Shown: positions 33,628 to 47,589 of the stretch, piece by piece | How positions within the stretch are numbered: the stretch's first letter is position 1 | Layout: the number at the start of each line of letters is the position of its first letter | Assembly (NCBI GenBank): GCA_000320545.1 | Contig: ADNK01002058.1 | Location: forward strand, 83,501 to 147,500 | Direction: 5' to 3' | Source of the DNA: Bigelowiella natans CCMP2755 | Lineage: Eukaryota > Cercozoa > Chlorarachniophyceae | DNA: 64,000 nt | The notes under the pieces: generated by a model | Told to the model about the DNA's origin: nothing | The model's database searches: none | What the model saw: the letters and a program-made list of their open reading frames with translations, nothing else | Made by a program: the position numbers and the translations under genes

Positions 33628-36600
33628 CTACACATGCATAATTTTGCTGTTCTCCTTATTGTCTTTCAGATCTTTAATTCCCCCTTTCTGCTGTTTCTTT
33701 TTCCCATTCCTTCCTTTCTCCTGGGAATCCTCCTGCTTTTTTCTTTCTTGTTGGCCAGCCGTATTGTCGCAATCGTCACTAACCCCCTTCTCCTTCTCCT
33801 CCAAGTTCTTTTCTACCATCAGGCGCTTCCTCTTCCTCCTCCTCCTCCTCCGACATTGCCTCCACCAGCGAAGTATGATCATAGCAGCCATCCATTTGAA
33901 AACATCCCATGCTATTATCTCATTAGAGGAGCAGGAAGAAGAGGAGGGGGACTCCTCCTCCTCCATGGAACAAAATCCAGTAGCTGATACTGCAGCGCGG
34001 GGTGGGGGTTGGGTCGGTGGATGAACGTTCTCCGCACAACATAGAACTAGCTTGGTAATAGAATTGATCATATCTGTGTAGTGTACGTACCAAGGTCCCC
34101 CCTTCTTCCCTATTATCCTCGTTCGGAGCATCTCACAGCGCTTGAGGAAGAGGATAAGGCGGCGTCTGGCAAAGAGATCAAATGCATCTACATCGCGCTT
34201 TACGTCCTCAGTGCTACGGATCGGTCGGCGACTGCTCTTAAAGATATCAGTGCAGCACTCGCCACTGAGAAGTGTCTCTCCAAATCCAAAGCGCTGCGGG
34301 GCCGTGAGGATGACGGCGAGGAAGTAGCGGACAGGGAGCTTTCCAGAATGGGTGCGGTCAAAGTAACTCCAGGCACTGCGCCACATATCCACCGTTCTGA
34401 TCTTTTGACTCGTTTCGTCAAGATGACTTTCTGCAAATTTCTCCAGCACAATTGCTACAAAGAGATTGATGAGCAGTAATCCCCCCACCAGCACAAAAAT
34501 GATGAAGTAGAAGGCAGCCCACGGGGTACCACAATCGCCTCGTTCCATGCTGCAATCGCTGTTGCCTTCGTGGATCATCGTTCCATACATAACCAGCTCC
34601 CACATATCCCCAGTCGAGACTCGAAATAGCGTCAACATGGCGTTTGGGAAATCGGAGAAATTGGCGTGGTCTTCGAGACCACGCTCCATTAGCATTATCT
34701 TCCCAAAAAATTGCATTCCAAAGATAGCGAATATGAAAAAAACCACGAACATCACCGTAGCAACGTTGAAGGAGGCGAGCGCGGAGATGCTGAGCGTCTC
34801 AAACATTGCTTGGAGTTTCTTAAACTTCTTAATGAATCGAAACATTCGGAGCAAACGGAAAAGCCGCAGGATGTTGAAGACGACTGTCGGGCCGGAGCTC
34901 ACGAAGACAGATACAGAGGAAGCTAGGGCTAGGATGAAATCAAACACGTTCCACCAAGATCGAAAATACCAGATATCCCACGCAATGATCTTCACAACCG
35001 TTTCGAATGCAAACACACCCGTAGCGATCAATCCCACGTAGAACTCCGCATCGACGAACTCAGAGGGCTGCCCGTGGTGTTGCATGCACACCGTGAGCAT
35101 GTTGATGAGAAGGATGATGGTGATACACATTTCAAATGGATGTGTCATGTCCAAACCGTCACCACAGAGCTTGAAGAAAAATCGTCTTATCCGATGAGAT
35201 GGAGCTGGCGCTCGGAATGGCAGCAGCTTCTTATGTCTGATGACGTGCAGGGCCTGCATTAAAATGGCTTGATATTCGGTCATCAAGAACTTTCCTTTGT
35301 CCTCCAGTACTTTCTTATGCTTATTGAAGGCTCCTATAAGCGCTCCAACCAGCAGATTGATCATGAAGAAACCGAGGACGAAAACCGCAAGGATGAAGAA
35401 CAACCCTGCCCATTCATTGAAGTTTTTCTGTGCATTGCGATCCACACCTACAGCGTCAATAGCGCGGTACATGATCTCGTTCCAGTCTGAAAGCGTTGCA
35501 AGCTGGAAGAGAGAAAGCATTGCACGACCCACATTGTCAAAGTTGGTGTCATGCACACGCCAAAAACCGTCTGGGCATTCTGAGCGGGGAGCTCCTTGCG
35601 GAACACTGCTGTCCAGACAGAACCCAAACTTACCCATGAATAGACTTACTCCAAACACCGACATGATGAAGAGGAGCACGGTACCAAAGACCAAGACGGG
35701 GGCGATCGCTGGAATAGCATACTTGAAGCTATATATTACCACACGCATCTCTTCCACCTTTCCTACAATGCGAAGAGGGCGCACTGCACGCAGCGACCGC
35801 ACGGAATTGAACCCCACCCAGCTACAAATAACGACGACAAAATCGATGACGTTCCAGCCATTTCTCAAATACGCCTGATCGGATTCCCAATACACCCCGA
35901 AAGCGATGAATTTAAAAATCAATTCTGCTGTGAAAAGCACCTCGGTGACAAGGTCAATATAGGCATAAATACCGTCGTTCACCGCGGAATGTGGGTTGTT
36001 AAGTGCCAACACGGCACAGTTAAGTACCACAAGAATTGTCATTGCCATCTCAAACGCAACATTCTTCCTCACCATTGTAAACACAAAGAGCCTCACCCAG
36101 TTTGTTGGTGAGAGAAATCCAATAGCGTGGCCTTGAGGATCTTCCCTATCTCTCGTCTCTTGATGTCCTTTATCGTCCTCTTGCTTCTTTCGTTGACGCT
36201 CCTCCACGCATGTTTTCTCCTCGTTCATCTTCTCAGCCTTATATCGCTCAAGGAGATACCCAATCATTAATTCGTATACTGCTACTACTTGAATATTGCT
36301 CTCTTCCACTTCCACCTCGGGTTTCTCATTTTTATCATTATCATTGCTTCTGTCATCATTGTCATCATCATTATCCTTGAATATCATCATCTGCCTTAGA
36401 TCATCATCTTGTCGTTGGCTCTTGTTCATTTTCACGCTCGCCTTTGCCGTGTTTTGCTTTATGGTGTTTGATGGTGTTGGCTGCTGCTCAATAGCATCCA
36501 AAACGGCCTTTCGATCACTGTTATCATCACCACCACCATCTTTGTCCTCCTCGTTCGCATAACCACCCTCTTGAAACTGCTGTTTTTTCTTCTTAATCTT

Positions 36601-38065
36601 CTTCATCCTAATCATATTCTCACCACCACCACCACCATTGTGGCGACTATCACTACTGCTGCTACTACTTCTATCTCTTCTTCTTCTCCTTCCCTGCCTG
36701 TTCTTCTCTTGCTGCTGTTTCCCCCATCCCTTACTCTCCCTCTTTCCTCCTCCTCCTGAGGCAGCATCATCGTGGTATATGAATAGTACCTCTCCTTTGT
36801 GACCTTCCAGCGGAAAGGACGTTTTTCCATCAAGCACATTGACATGAGCCACTTCTTCCATCTGCGACAGCCAATTCTTAATCTTGCGGAGCACCACCAC
36901 CTCAACGTCCTCCTGCCCTAGCTGCTCCAAGAGCGCAACGACGAAGATGTTCATTATCATGAACGTGCCGATTAAGTAGAGGAATACACTGTAGAATATA
37001 GCTTGCCGGATGGTAGCTCCAACCATGACCCACGTAACATCTGGCCAAGAATCGCCTGAGAGCATTTGATACACAACAAGAAGACTTCGATAAAAGGTGT
37101 CAAAGCTTTGCCGTGGCTGTTGGTCCCCGAGATCATCAAACTTGCCGGCGAAGAATTGCACTCCAAGCACAGTGAAGATGAAGATAAAAAGAACCATTAA
37201 CACTCCTATGAATAGCACCTGCTTCAAGGAGTCGTTGAGGGTAATCAGCAGCTCACGAAATCTCTCCCAGCGACTAGACAGGAGAAATAACCGTAGAATA
37301 CGAATCGATCGCACTTGAGCGACAAGGTTCAAATCCCCCAGCGATAGCTCCACAATGGATATTACGAGTAGAATTACTTCTCCACAGCGATACCAAGCGA
37401 CGAGGTGGTAATGCACCCCGGTGGCAAGAACCCTGATTATCACCTCCAGCGTGAAGAACACGGTGTTAGCAATGGCAATTTGGTGCAGGACCAACGTCAA
37501 GGAATCCGACATCCCTGCGTGATAAGCGCTGCTGATGGCGGTGTCAAGTAGAATTGCTATCGAAACAATCCAAGAAAATGCATGAGATTGTATCACATTG
37601 AAGAGAAATCTCCGCATACGGTTGAGCTGTGGGCTGCTGTTATCCGGTGATAAGTGGAGAAGCAATGGGCGTTGTCTCGATTTCCACTTGAGAGTCGCGG
37701 CTTGGATTAACGTGACAACCTTGGTTCTTTCCCAAATTAAGTCAACCCATTCCTTCTGGAGCTCTCGGCGAAGTTGCTTTAGTTTCACCAGATCTCTCCG
37801 CGTCTGCTTGAGCCTAAACAACTGCAGCCTGGTCTTCATACGCACCATCTTACTTTCTAATTCAGCGCTCGAGCTTGATGTGTTGTGACGTTCTACAAAG
37901 TCACTGAATGGTGCCTTATCGTTGTTGTTGTCGTTGCGAGCTTTGTGTGTATTCCCGCCCTTATATTCCTTGCCTTCATGTATCTCACTTCTGGTACTTA
38001 GCTCTCGCAACGTTGCAATATCAACCATGAGTCCTTAAGGTAAGAAGGGGAGGGGAAGAGAGAGA

Positions 38066-38109
<44 letters not shown>

Positions 38110-38857
38110 GGAGGATGGATTCAAAACTTCCTTTTTATATATGTATTGTTGGGGTGATGATTGTTTTGTCTTAGGACAAGCACTGTTGTTACTACTCTGC
38201 ACCTCCTTCGTATGAATGATCATTAACAAATCTATCATCCACAAGTTATACAGATATGTATATAATAATATGTTATATATATTATAGCGTGTGTGTTACT
38301 ACCTAGGCTTGGGAGGGATTCTCTACGGCCGTTTCCTCCCCCTCCTCCTTCTCTTTCTCCTTCGGGCATTACATCGAGGAACTTTCGTAATTTTTTATGC
38401 TTATAGTCGAGACAGGGATCCTGCAACCTCCCTCCTCCCCCTTTCTCCTCCTCCTTGTGCTTTTCTTCTTTGCTCTGGTTCTCCTTGCTCTGTGGGGCGA
38501 GCAAAATAGTTGGTGATAGCGATAAGGGAGGCTGGTGCTGTAAGCGGCTGTTCGGGGACGAAGTAGTGTTTGGGGGGGGGCTACGAGAATTACGATGAGC
38601 AGATAGAAAGTGATCCTGCTGGTTATAGCTGCTACTTGTGCTTTGAGTGCGGTATGATGTGGGAGAGCACCAGGCTGTACTTTTGTTATCATCTGGGGGA
38701 TGAAGAGGATTCTTGTAACTGCCTCCTCCTTTCCCCCCTCCTTCCTTTCCATCATCGTCATCACCATCTCCGCTGCTGCTGCTACGGATGAGAGCATTGG
38801 TGTTGTCATCTTGGAGGGGTAACTTTTGGGTATCATTCATGGTGCCTTGTAAAGAAC

Positions 38858-38894
<37 letters not shown>

Positions 38895-40587
38895 TGAGAA
38901 GAATGAAGTTACTCCTACATTGACTACTACTAGCACCGACACAACACCACCACCAACAACAACAACTACTACTACTACTACGTATTACCCGAACTACGTA
39001 AACTACGTAGTTGTTTGCCGCTATTGTAATCTTCCTCTAGGATGCTGAGAGCACCACTGTTGCGATTATTGGCAAAGAGGGTAACGCTACTATCTCCACG
39101 TCCTCCTATAGACGAACTTGCAGGCCGCGTAAGTTGGGAGGGGGGGCGACTGTAACGTAGTAGCAAAGAGAGGAATGATGAGCATGATGTTTCTATAGAA
39201 GATGATGATAACAATGATGATGATGATGAGAATACCTTATTTCGGCGGTAGAGGTTGTGTTTGAGGCGTTAAGATTGGTTAAGGAAGAGGATTGTAGAAT
39301 CAATGTAGGTGGGGGGCGACGATGAAGTTGCTGCTGCTGAGTGCTGGTGGTGGTGCTGCTGCTGATAGTGGTGGTCTTTGTTATCTTCTTCTTCTCCAAG
39401 CTCTCATCATAAATGGAGGAGCTTCTTATCACCTGTATATTTTGAAGAGAAATGTAATTATGACATCATGATGATACATATACACGTAACACCACAGGTT
39501 GCGCCATGTTACTGTTACTACTACTACTACTACTACTTCTACTACTACTACGACTAGCAGTACCTCGTTGACTAATGGCTTGACTCCTGCAGGAAGGTGG
39601 CGAATTGAAAGCAATCCGTCATCATCATCGTCATCATCGTCCTCGAGCATCACCCCCCCCCCCTTCCCGGCATCACTAACACCTTCTGCCATGGCTGTAT
39701 TTGATTTACACGCACTGAGGTAAGGGCTACCTTCTGCTCCTCCCCCTCCCCCCCCCCCCCTTTTTGATGAGGCTGCTGAGAATGCAAGAGTGGCACCACT
39801 ACCCGAAGCTCTTCTTATAAGATGCTTTTTCTCTTCAATAATAGCATGGCGTTTTTCCTCCTCCTCATGCTCGAGCTCTAGACGTAGGAACTGGGGGTTT
39901 ATTGGGGCTTCAAGCCGTCGAGCCTTGGTTGTATCATCCTTTCCGTCTCTCGTCAGCTGGTACTGGGGAAGAGGAGGAATATGAGTAAAATGAGGAGGAG
40001 GAGGAGGAGGAGGAGGATTTGATGCTCTTACCCATCCGTTGTTTATTTGCTCCATCGCTAGCTTGGCCTCTCTTTCTATGATACGGATGCCTGCTTTCTG
40101 GATTGCAATGGCTGTTCCATCGAGAATCCCAGCCTGATGATGAAGAAGTAGAAGAGGGGGGTGGGGGAATAGCAATCAGGTTTTATTAATCCCTCTTATT
40201 ATCATTATGCTCCTCCCTTTCTTTGTTGTGTTATTACTTCTTCTCCTTGAGAAAGCCATTTGTTAAAATCATCATCGTTGCCCCGTGTCTTCTCCTTATC
40301 TCGCTGCACGAGCGATGAGTATCTGTGTACGTATTGCTTTGTTTGTTTGAATGCAGATAGTTGCGGAAGGGGGGGGGGGGGGGGGGGGGGGGGAGGGGAG
40401 AATGCAACACAGCCTAACAATCTTCTATCTAATGATTACTCGTCAGCGACGACGGCAAGAACGAGATTGATGGCAGTAAAGCTGACGATGAAGATAAAGA
40501 AGATGAAGAAAAAAGCACTGAATGGCGAGATCGCGTCCATTGTAGCGTACATCACCTAATGAGCAAAATGAAGAACCAAAAACAATA

Positions 40588-40623
<36 letters not shown>

Positions 40624-42200
40624 AGATCTCCATCATTGGTACATCATCATCATCGTGATCATCATGACTACATCCTGTACTACTACTCTACTACTACTAC
40701 TACCATTATTACTAGTACTACCCTTACTATTACTAGTACCGGGTCCCACGTAGTGAGCGTCATCACCCAAAACAAGGAATACGAAGCATCGAAGAAATTA
40801 TCGAAGCTTATTGTGCCAAATCTGTGTGTTTATCATCAAGCGTGTTGCGCATATATCAGCATACCTCTCATTATCATTATCATCATCATCATTATCAACA
40901 CAACACGATATGGATGGAAGATAAGGCGGGGGGATGTGGGGTCACACCTTGGATTTCCAAAGTCCTCCTCGCAAGTCGAATTACTGGGACATTGGAAGAA
41001 ACCGAATCTAGTGAAATTAATGAGTGGATAAAGGAACCAATGACGAGAATCAATTAGCTTATACTCAATTCGTAGAAGAGTAATCAAAGAAACTAAAGTC
41101 GGTCGATGACGCAATATTATATCAGTACAACTAACAGCACCCAGTCGAGTCGCAGGGACGGTCCTCCAAGCCTTCCACAATATTGCCAGAGAGCTTATCA
41201 ACACATCTTCCATGCAAGCCGCCCATAAACAGCGACAAGGAGACGGATGTGGCGATCATGAAGAGGAATGCTAGGACTAAAAACACTTCCAAAGACTTTG
41301 GTATGCTCATCAACAGCGTCTCTGTAAGTCGTCGCAGCTCTGGAAATCGCTGTAGTAAAGTACGTGTGTGTGTTGATTGGTTGGCTGTTGGCTGGATGAT
41401 AAGTCGTCTATTTGTTCATCAATTCATCCATCATGTGCCATATGAAAGGAAAGTCTTCAAACGGTCTGCCATCATTATCATTATCATCATCATCATCATC
41501 AATCATTCCTATACACATACCCACACACCACCTGTATTGTTCTTAGCGGTCGTAACAGACGAAATGCCCTTAAGACAGAGAGGATTCGCGAACCTCCAGA
41601 AGCAAGTGAAATAAATCCATTAACCACGATTATAAAGTCCAGGATGTTCCAATAGCTGTAAAAGTAGCCAGCCTCCATGTAAGACTCCTTCTTGGAGGTC
41701 ACCAGCACGTCATCAGTGAACGTAATGCTGCTTCGAGGAGGATGATTGGAAGGTGAGGCGCCATCTTCATTGCCTTTCTCTTCATCTACAGTACTTTCTG
41801 CTGCTGCTACTCCTCCTCCTCCTTTCTTGTTCTTCGATAACTCGCTGCTAACATAGAGAAACACCAAGCAACGTAAATGACTGATGGAAAGTCAAAGAAA
41901 AAGTTGGGGGGGGGATGGTAGGATCTAACTACGAATCATACAGAGGACTGATTGATGCTTCATTTTGTATATTTGTATAATACTTAGTGTGTGTGTGTGT
42001 GTGTGTATCTTCAATTGACCGATGGCTAGGAGCAGCTGGAGCAGCATCATCTCCACCTTCCGACTGCAAGAGACATGGGGGGGGCATACCGCATCCCAGG
42101 CCAAATGCTATCATCTTCAATGCAGCCTGAAAAACGCATTAATGATGACAACGATATACATAATAATCACGATCGTTTTGACAATGAATATTTGTTTATA

Positions 42201-42250
<50 letters not shown>

Positions 42251-42634
42251 TTCTTATGAGAATGATGCGTATGACAACATTCGTGTATGGGGGGAGGGGG
42301 TGGCATGTATGCGTTGGTAAAATGATGATAGTATAGACAGCACCTCTAACCCAAAAAGGATGACGAAGAGGAGATCCAGTGTCACAATGGCTCTCTGAAT
42401 TAATAAAGTCAAGGAGTGAGTACAATTAAGAGCTCATCTTTCGAAGCATTATTGCCACAAAGAGTTGTAGGTAGTAGTTGTTGTTATTGTTGTTGTATTA
42501 CCGGCGTGCTAATTCTTGGATTCTGGATGGCTAAGGTCACGCAATTGCCGATGATCAACGCCTGGTAGTAGATGTATTAAGTAATTGTTGTGATTGCTAC
42601 TCTTGTATGTAGTCACCTTGCTATTATGATGATA

Positions 42635-42676
<42 letters not shown>

Positions 42677-42969
42677 GTGCGTGTGTGTATGTGTGTCGTG
42701 TGTGTACCATAATTGCCCAACGGAAGCCTTCAGTTAGTACGATCTGGCCATCATCATCATCATCATCGTTGTTCCCACAAAGAGAAATAATTTGCCAATG
42801 AAAAGCGTGGTGTTTTGGTAGTAGTTTTAGTATACTAAAAGCGGCTTGCACGATTCATCACAAAGCTAGCTCTGTCAATGAATGAATCAATATTTTGTTA
42901 CCTTAAACCGAATGAACCAGACAATCCTATTGTAGTAGATATGTATATAAATATGTATAAATATACATT

Positions 42970-43020
<51 letters not shown>

Positions 43021-43159
43021 TTTGTGCGTGTGTGAGCACAAGCGACGCACAAATTCTCAAGCTTATGATGGATTACCACGCACAAAAGTTGTTTTCAGGT
43101 GGGTCAGGCTCCAAAGGGAGGTTCTCAAACCATTTCTCATCAGGGATGTCTTGAAAGAC
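33628..43159 (-). CDS. four-domain voltage-gated cation channel alpha subunit
   Basis: Pore-forming 24-TM channel of the NaV/CaV superfamily. Domain I is split over small exons at about 43.1 kb (VFQDIPDEKWFENL), 42.7, 42.5 (ALIIGNCVTLAIQNPR, S1), 42.35 (S2), 42.1, 41.6 (SYWNILDFIIVVNG, S3; LRAFRLLRPLRTI, S4), 41.3 (S5), 40.75 (pore) and 40.5 kb (S6, INLVLAVVADE). The I-II linker (38.2-40.2 kb) is low-complexity. Domains II-IV and the C-terminus lie in one long exon, 33628 to about 38033. S4 arginines: VRSIRILRLF (II), VRSLRAVRPLRI (III), NILRLFRLLRMFR (IV). Filter segments are TLTTWD (I, 40.74 kb), LSGDSW (II, 37.04 kb), ATLSDW (III, 35.48 kb) and STGDMW (IV, 34.60 kb), so the ring is T/D/S/D. 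A degenerate EF-hand-like segment (WSYFDRTHSGKL) follows IV-S6. The N-terminal exon with the ATG was not found. Confidence 0.9.
38056..38105. repeat. (GA)n microsatellite
   Basis: On the channel's coding strand this is a (CT)n tract lying just upstream of the acceptor of the 4.4-kb exon, so it serves as the polypyrimidine tract. Confidence 0.9.
38861..38891. repeat. (CA)n microsatellite
   Basis: About 15 CA units in the region of the channel I-II linker. Confidence 0.95.
40367..40398. repeat. poly-G tract
   Basis: More than 20 consecutive G with a single A near the end, intronic in the channel gene. Assembly length is likely uncertain here. Confidence 0.9.
40589..40621. repeat. (TA)n microsatellite
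   Basis: About 16 TA units in the intron between the domain I pore exon and the S6 exon. Confidence 0.95.
42200..43022. repeat. three (CT)n/(TG)n compound microsatellites
   Basis: Compound tracts at about 42203-42250, 42640-42700 and 42974-43022, each CT units followed by TG-type units. All fall in introns of channel domain I and share the same order, hinting at a common origin. Confidence 0.85.
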
Positions 43160-44693
43160 CTGCGTAAATAATTAGATAACAGGATCAGTGGTGAAAGAGC
43201 CTGGACACACCGTTATTTTGCGATTGTGGGTGGTCCATGTTTGTTTTCTTCAGATTCTAATCGCTTCGCTATTACATCAGAGAGGTGATATTGTCGGTTT
43301 AGTCTTTTCTTGTTGTTCTCATCGGCAGTGTTTGCGCTGCGAAGGCTGTGATGATGCCTGTTGAATATTGCAAATCGCTTTCGGGAGATTTCGTCGTTTC
43401 TCAGATTTTCCTATAATGATGCAGCAACAAAATTTTCTCAGAAATCCATTCTTCTTCCTCATCATTTCACTCCGAAATCTGTTACCAGGCGCTGCTTTCC
43501 TTCAATGTAGTGGTGGGCGGCGATCTGAACATGCCGATTGCCGTGCATAGCACTCAAGACTAACCAGCTCTCCTCAGCAACTCACTACAGATTCTCTGTT
43601 TCATCTATCTGCCTCGATTTTGTGCTCCTCCTTCACCGAAGAGGAGCACTAAATATTCTGTGCATTTGCCTGTGTGGAAAGCAAACGGCCATGAATGTGT
43701 TCGATCTTGCCGAAATTGGCCAGATACGCATGTCTCCCTCTTCATTCCCAGGCGATCTTGGTACCTAATCAAAATGTCCGACCAGTATCGAGTCGCAGGT
43801 GTGGAAAGGACTTGCATTGTATGCCGTTTGCAGCTTTAAACATGTATTGGCGTATTTGGCACATGCTTATGTCGCAGGATAAGAACGGCTTGTTATTTCT
43901 TCTTTTCTCGTGGAATTTTGTGAGAAGCATCACACGGCCGGAGTCGAATGGAGGAGACACACATCGGAACCTTACTCGGAACTCACTCGTCACTACCGCG
44001 AGGAAGACTCAGGATACGACTGCTGCGATTAACACTAACAATTCAACAGCCCTCCCATTTTTGACCAACAATCGTGTCTCATTGGTCGCTAGATTCTTAG
44101 TTTTTTGGTGGGCTCGGTCCCAAAGCATCACATGAAGCAGCTGTGCGCTATCCTGCAATCGAAGATTACTTCATCATCATTCCTGGCCTAAAAATGAGTG
44201 TTTGGATGGAAAATTCTAATGTTGAAACATGGTTGATGTTTGTACCAGGATTGTTGCTCAAAAAAGAAGATTCGAAGAGATCGATCCGAAGACGACGTAA
44301 GTTGCACAAATTGATATGGTGCCACATCCTCCTTTCTTGCATTCCATGATTGCTTCTCACGATGTACGTGCATGTCATCCTATTTTCTTTACAGTCAAAA
44401 GACAAAATAAGCCTACTTAAGATGAAAATATATTCGAACAATCATGCAAGTGCGCTGGGAATGATGTATAATTATGCTGTAGGTGGAGATGGAACAATGA
44501 CCACATTTCTCAACTTTGTCAAAGTTGTTGACTCACCACGGTATGATCAGCCTCTATTAGGCACAAGGAACAGAATTACATGTTGCTGATGCTGTTTACA
44601 ATCGTCTGTGATCGTTCGACCTTGTTCTCCACATCTGCAAATCTAGCCATAAGGGGATTATGCATGCACGTTTACATGACAAGATTTTCTACC
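43160..44693. other. divergent interval with unresolved open frames
   Basis: Lies between the most 5' channel exon found and the ZCCHC4-like start. Several frames of 60-140 codons exist on both strands (43695-44135 +, 43769-43993 -), and an exon-like stretch preceded by a good acceptor starts near 43878. None matches a family I know. The missing channel N-terminal exon should be here. Confidence 0.4.
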
Positions 44694-45291
44694 ATGGTGC
44701 CATCGATACTCAGCTGTGCCCATGGGCCTATGCTCCTTTTCAATAAGATCACTATCTTCCTCGGGGAGGGAGGTGACAGCAGAGGATCTAAGGAGAGTAA
44801 AAGGATAGAAAAGCACTTGTTCTATGGCTGCTCAGTTAACCGCAGCGATTTGACTGAAGCCAAAGAGACTTCCTCATCATCATATAACTGTACCAGCGGA
44901 ATTCAAAATAGAATCACTGACGGCGCTCAGGAACGACGGAATGATCCTATCCACTACTTCATGAAACTTGCTGCAAATCGAAGGGCTGCTTATTGTCATA
45001 CCTGTGAGGTATCATCATCTCTAATCACCAGTAACATAAAAATGATGGTCAATCACCTCATTATCACCGTCATTCAGGATCTTTTCGATTCTTCTCTGGA
45101 GAAATGTAGCAACGCTCATTTATCACATGAAGCATCATTCAATTTGACAAAGGACCAATTGTTGAGACCTTTTCGGTGCCTCACCCTCACCCCACATAAC
45201 TATTTATGAATTTAGCAATAAGGGAGACTTGTAGTCAATAAATTGTTTGAAGTGCAAACGTTGCTTGTAGAAAATACTCTGTGCTACTAGT

Positions 45292-45324
<33 letters not shown>

Positions 45325-47557
45325 GATACTAATACGACCGGCTATAAGTCCAATTTCGCAGCAGCTTGTGAGCATCCTGAGTTCTGCTAAGATAATTAGA
45401 ACTATTGCTACGTCAGAGTAGGCTATTCTACGATATATTCTGTTGAATAGGGTGGTAATGAGAGAGGCATATCAAAACTCTAGCCCCTCTCGTTTTCTCC
45501 TCTTTGGCCCTCCATCATCAATTGCTGTGTTGTGTTTGAATCCTCTTCTTGTTTCATCAGATCGAAGCTTCTCGGTCCTAAAACTGACTCACGAACAAAC
45601 GCTCAATTTCTCTACGACGGTCGCCACTTGCTTGTGGTGTACTACTACATATGTGCATATGCATGGATGCTCGATACTTTGTCAAACCACTCTTTCAGTG
45701 GGGAGAACAGAACTTTGATTCTTAGAAGTCTTTTTTTCTTTTCATTGCATTGTGTACATCGTCGTATCATCACCACCCTCATCATCGTTGTACAGAGGCT
45801 AGCATTCGCTACATTCTCAAGGCGCTGGAGAGTGTAAATGCCTCCAACATTGTGTGTCTTGGCACCCCCTCCCTGCATGAAGCCATACAGGAGGAACAGG
45901 AGGTGTGAAAATAACATCAAAGGAGGGGGGGGGTACATACAATTCTGTAAGAAGAACAAGATTTTGGATGGCAAAAGGGGGGGGGAAGGACATACGGACC
46001 CCATCGTTGTATTCATACGCATCTTCCTCTTTTCATAGACTTTTGTTGTTCTCTCTCTCTCTCTCTTTCCCATTCCTTTTTCTTCTGATCAGAGGCGTTC
46101 TATGCATACCAAGCACCATCGGCTTTTGGGAGAGGACCCGCAAAGGTAATGCATTATCTGGAGGCGAATGTCTTGATAGTAATATTGGAATGAGTGGTGG
46201 TTTGTACTGGTGATTTGAAATAGAAAGCAGCGGGCCCGAAGAAGCTTACTCCTTGATATCGATCATCGACTGCCACAGTTCTATCCTGACCAATCGTGCT
46301 TTCGCTTCAATATGATTAATGGCCATTTCCTCTCCTCCTCTGCTCAATTAAGCATGGATGAGGGAGACTTAAAAGTAGTTACATATCTGCAGTAATAAGG
46401 ACTGGCGTTGAATCAAAACTCAGTTCATTTTTCTCTTATATCATTATCACTATTAGTGGTTATCGATGCTACCTGCTGATATTACCCCCCCACGATAACC
46501 ACGGCCATCAAAACAAACACAATTTCTATGATATAAAGCAGAATCAAAGACCACCATGACAGCTGCAGCAACTTACTGAAACCTTTGTCAACAGAAGAAC
46601 ATGAAGAAGAAGAAGAAGAAGAAGAAGAAGAAGAGGAAGACAACGAAAGAGGATAGACCGAACGAGACAGCCACTTCTCCATGGATCTCTCCTGCTGATG
46701 CTACTGCTGCCATGCATTTCATTCGCAACTGTGATGCAATCGTTTGTGACCCCCCATACGGTACACGCACGGACATCCCATATGATGATAATTTCGACTT
46801 CGCAAAACCCCGCAGTATTTCAATGCTGTTGTTGCTGGTGCTAGTGTGATTCCTCGTTACTATTAAAGTGATAAAGTAGTATGATGACATAAGGTGCTCT
46901 ACTGGATCCCTTGGCAAAAACCATCACAGCTCTCATGCGTAACGGTATAACTTCCCAACATGGTGAATGGTGATGATATCATGTATACTCGATGATTCTC
47001 TTACATAACATAGTTAGAGAAGGTAACAGACTGATGATAGACCCATTTTCCCCTTATGAGCACGTGTTTGCTGTACTTTCCTTCATGAGGATGCAAAGGA
47101 ATGTGGAGAGGACTATTCTTGCGATCTTGTCAAGGAAGCATTTCCTACTGATATCTCTCTCTCACTTACCATTCTTGTCCATCAGCGAGAGGGCGGTGTC
47201 ATCATCATATGGATGGCGCAAAGAAGGACAAGGAGGAGGGAGAGGAGGAAAATAGCAAGCATTCAAAGAATTATCGAGAAAATCATCGGTGCCGACAGAA
47301 GGTTGCAGTATTTGTCGCTTTGCCTTACTTCCTCGAAGAAAAAGCCTCAGAATCGATGCCGTGGCTACACATAACGGATTTTGAAATTGGATACACCAAC
47401 CATAGAAGGTGAGTGATTTGTGCTATTATTCTCCAACAATTCGGTCTGTGTGTGTACCATCATTATTACCTAGTTACTATTATTATCATTAGAACGTAAC
47501 CTATCTTCGTCATCTGCTTTCTATCTGCCATTTCCGCTACGATGAACGACGGCGAGA

Positions 47558-47589
<32 letters not shown>

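Noticed and set aside
35297-35878. 193-codon plus-strand frame and similar ones within 33.6-38 kb
   Set aside because: Antisense to the channel's large exon, whose own frame carries S1-S6 helices, S4 arginines and pore motifs.
46595-46814. First reading of the ZCCHC4-like gene as TRM11 tRNA guanosine methyltransferase because of its DPPYG motif
   Set aside because: The order of GRF finger, LGTPSLHE, LLLDIDHRLPQFYPD and the C-terminal KDGRTY zinc ribbon fits ZCCHC4, not TRM11.
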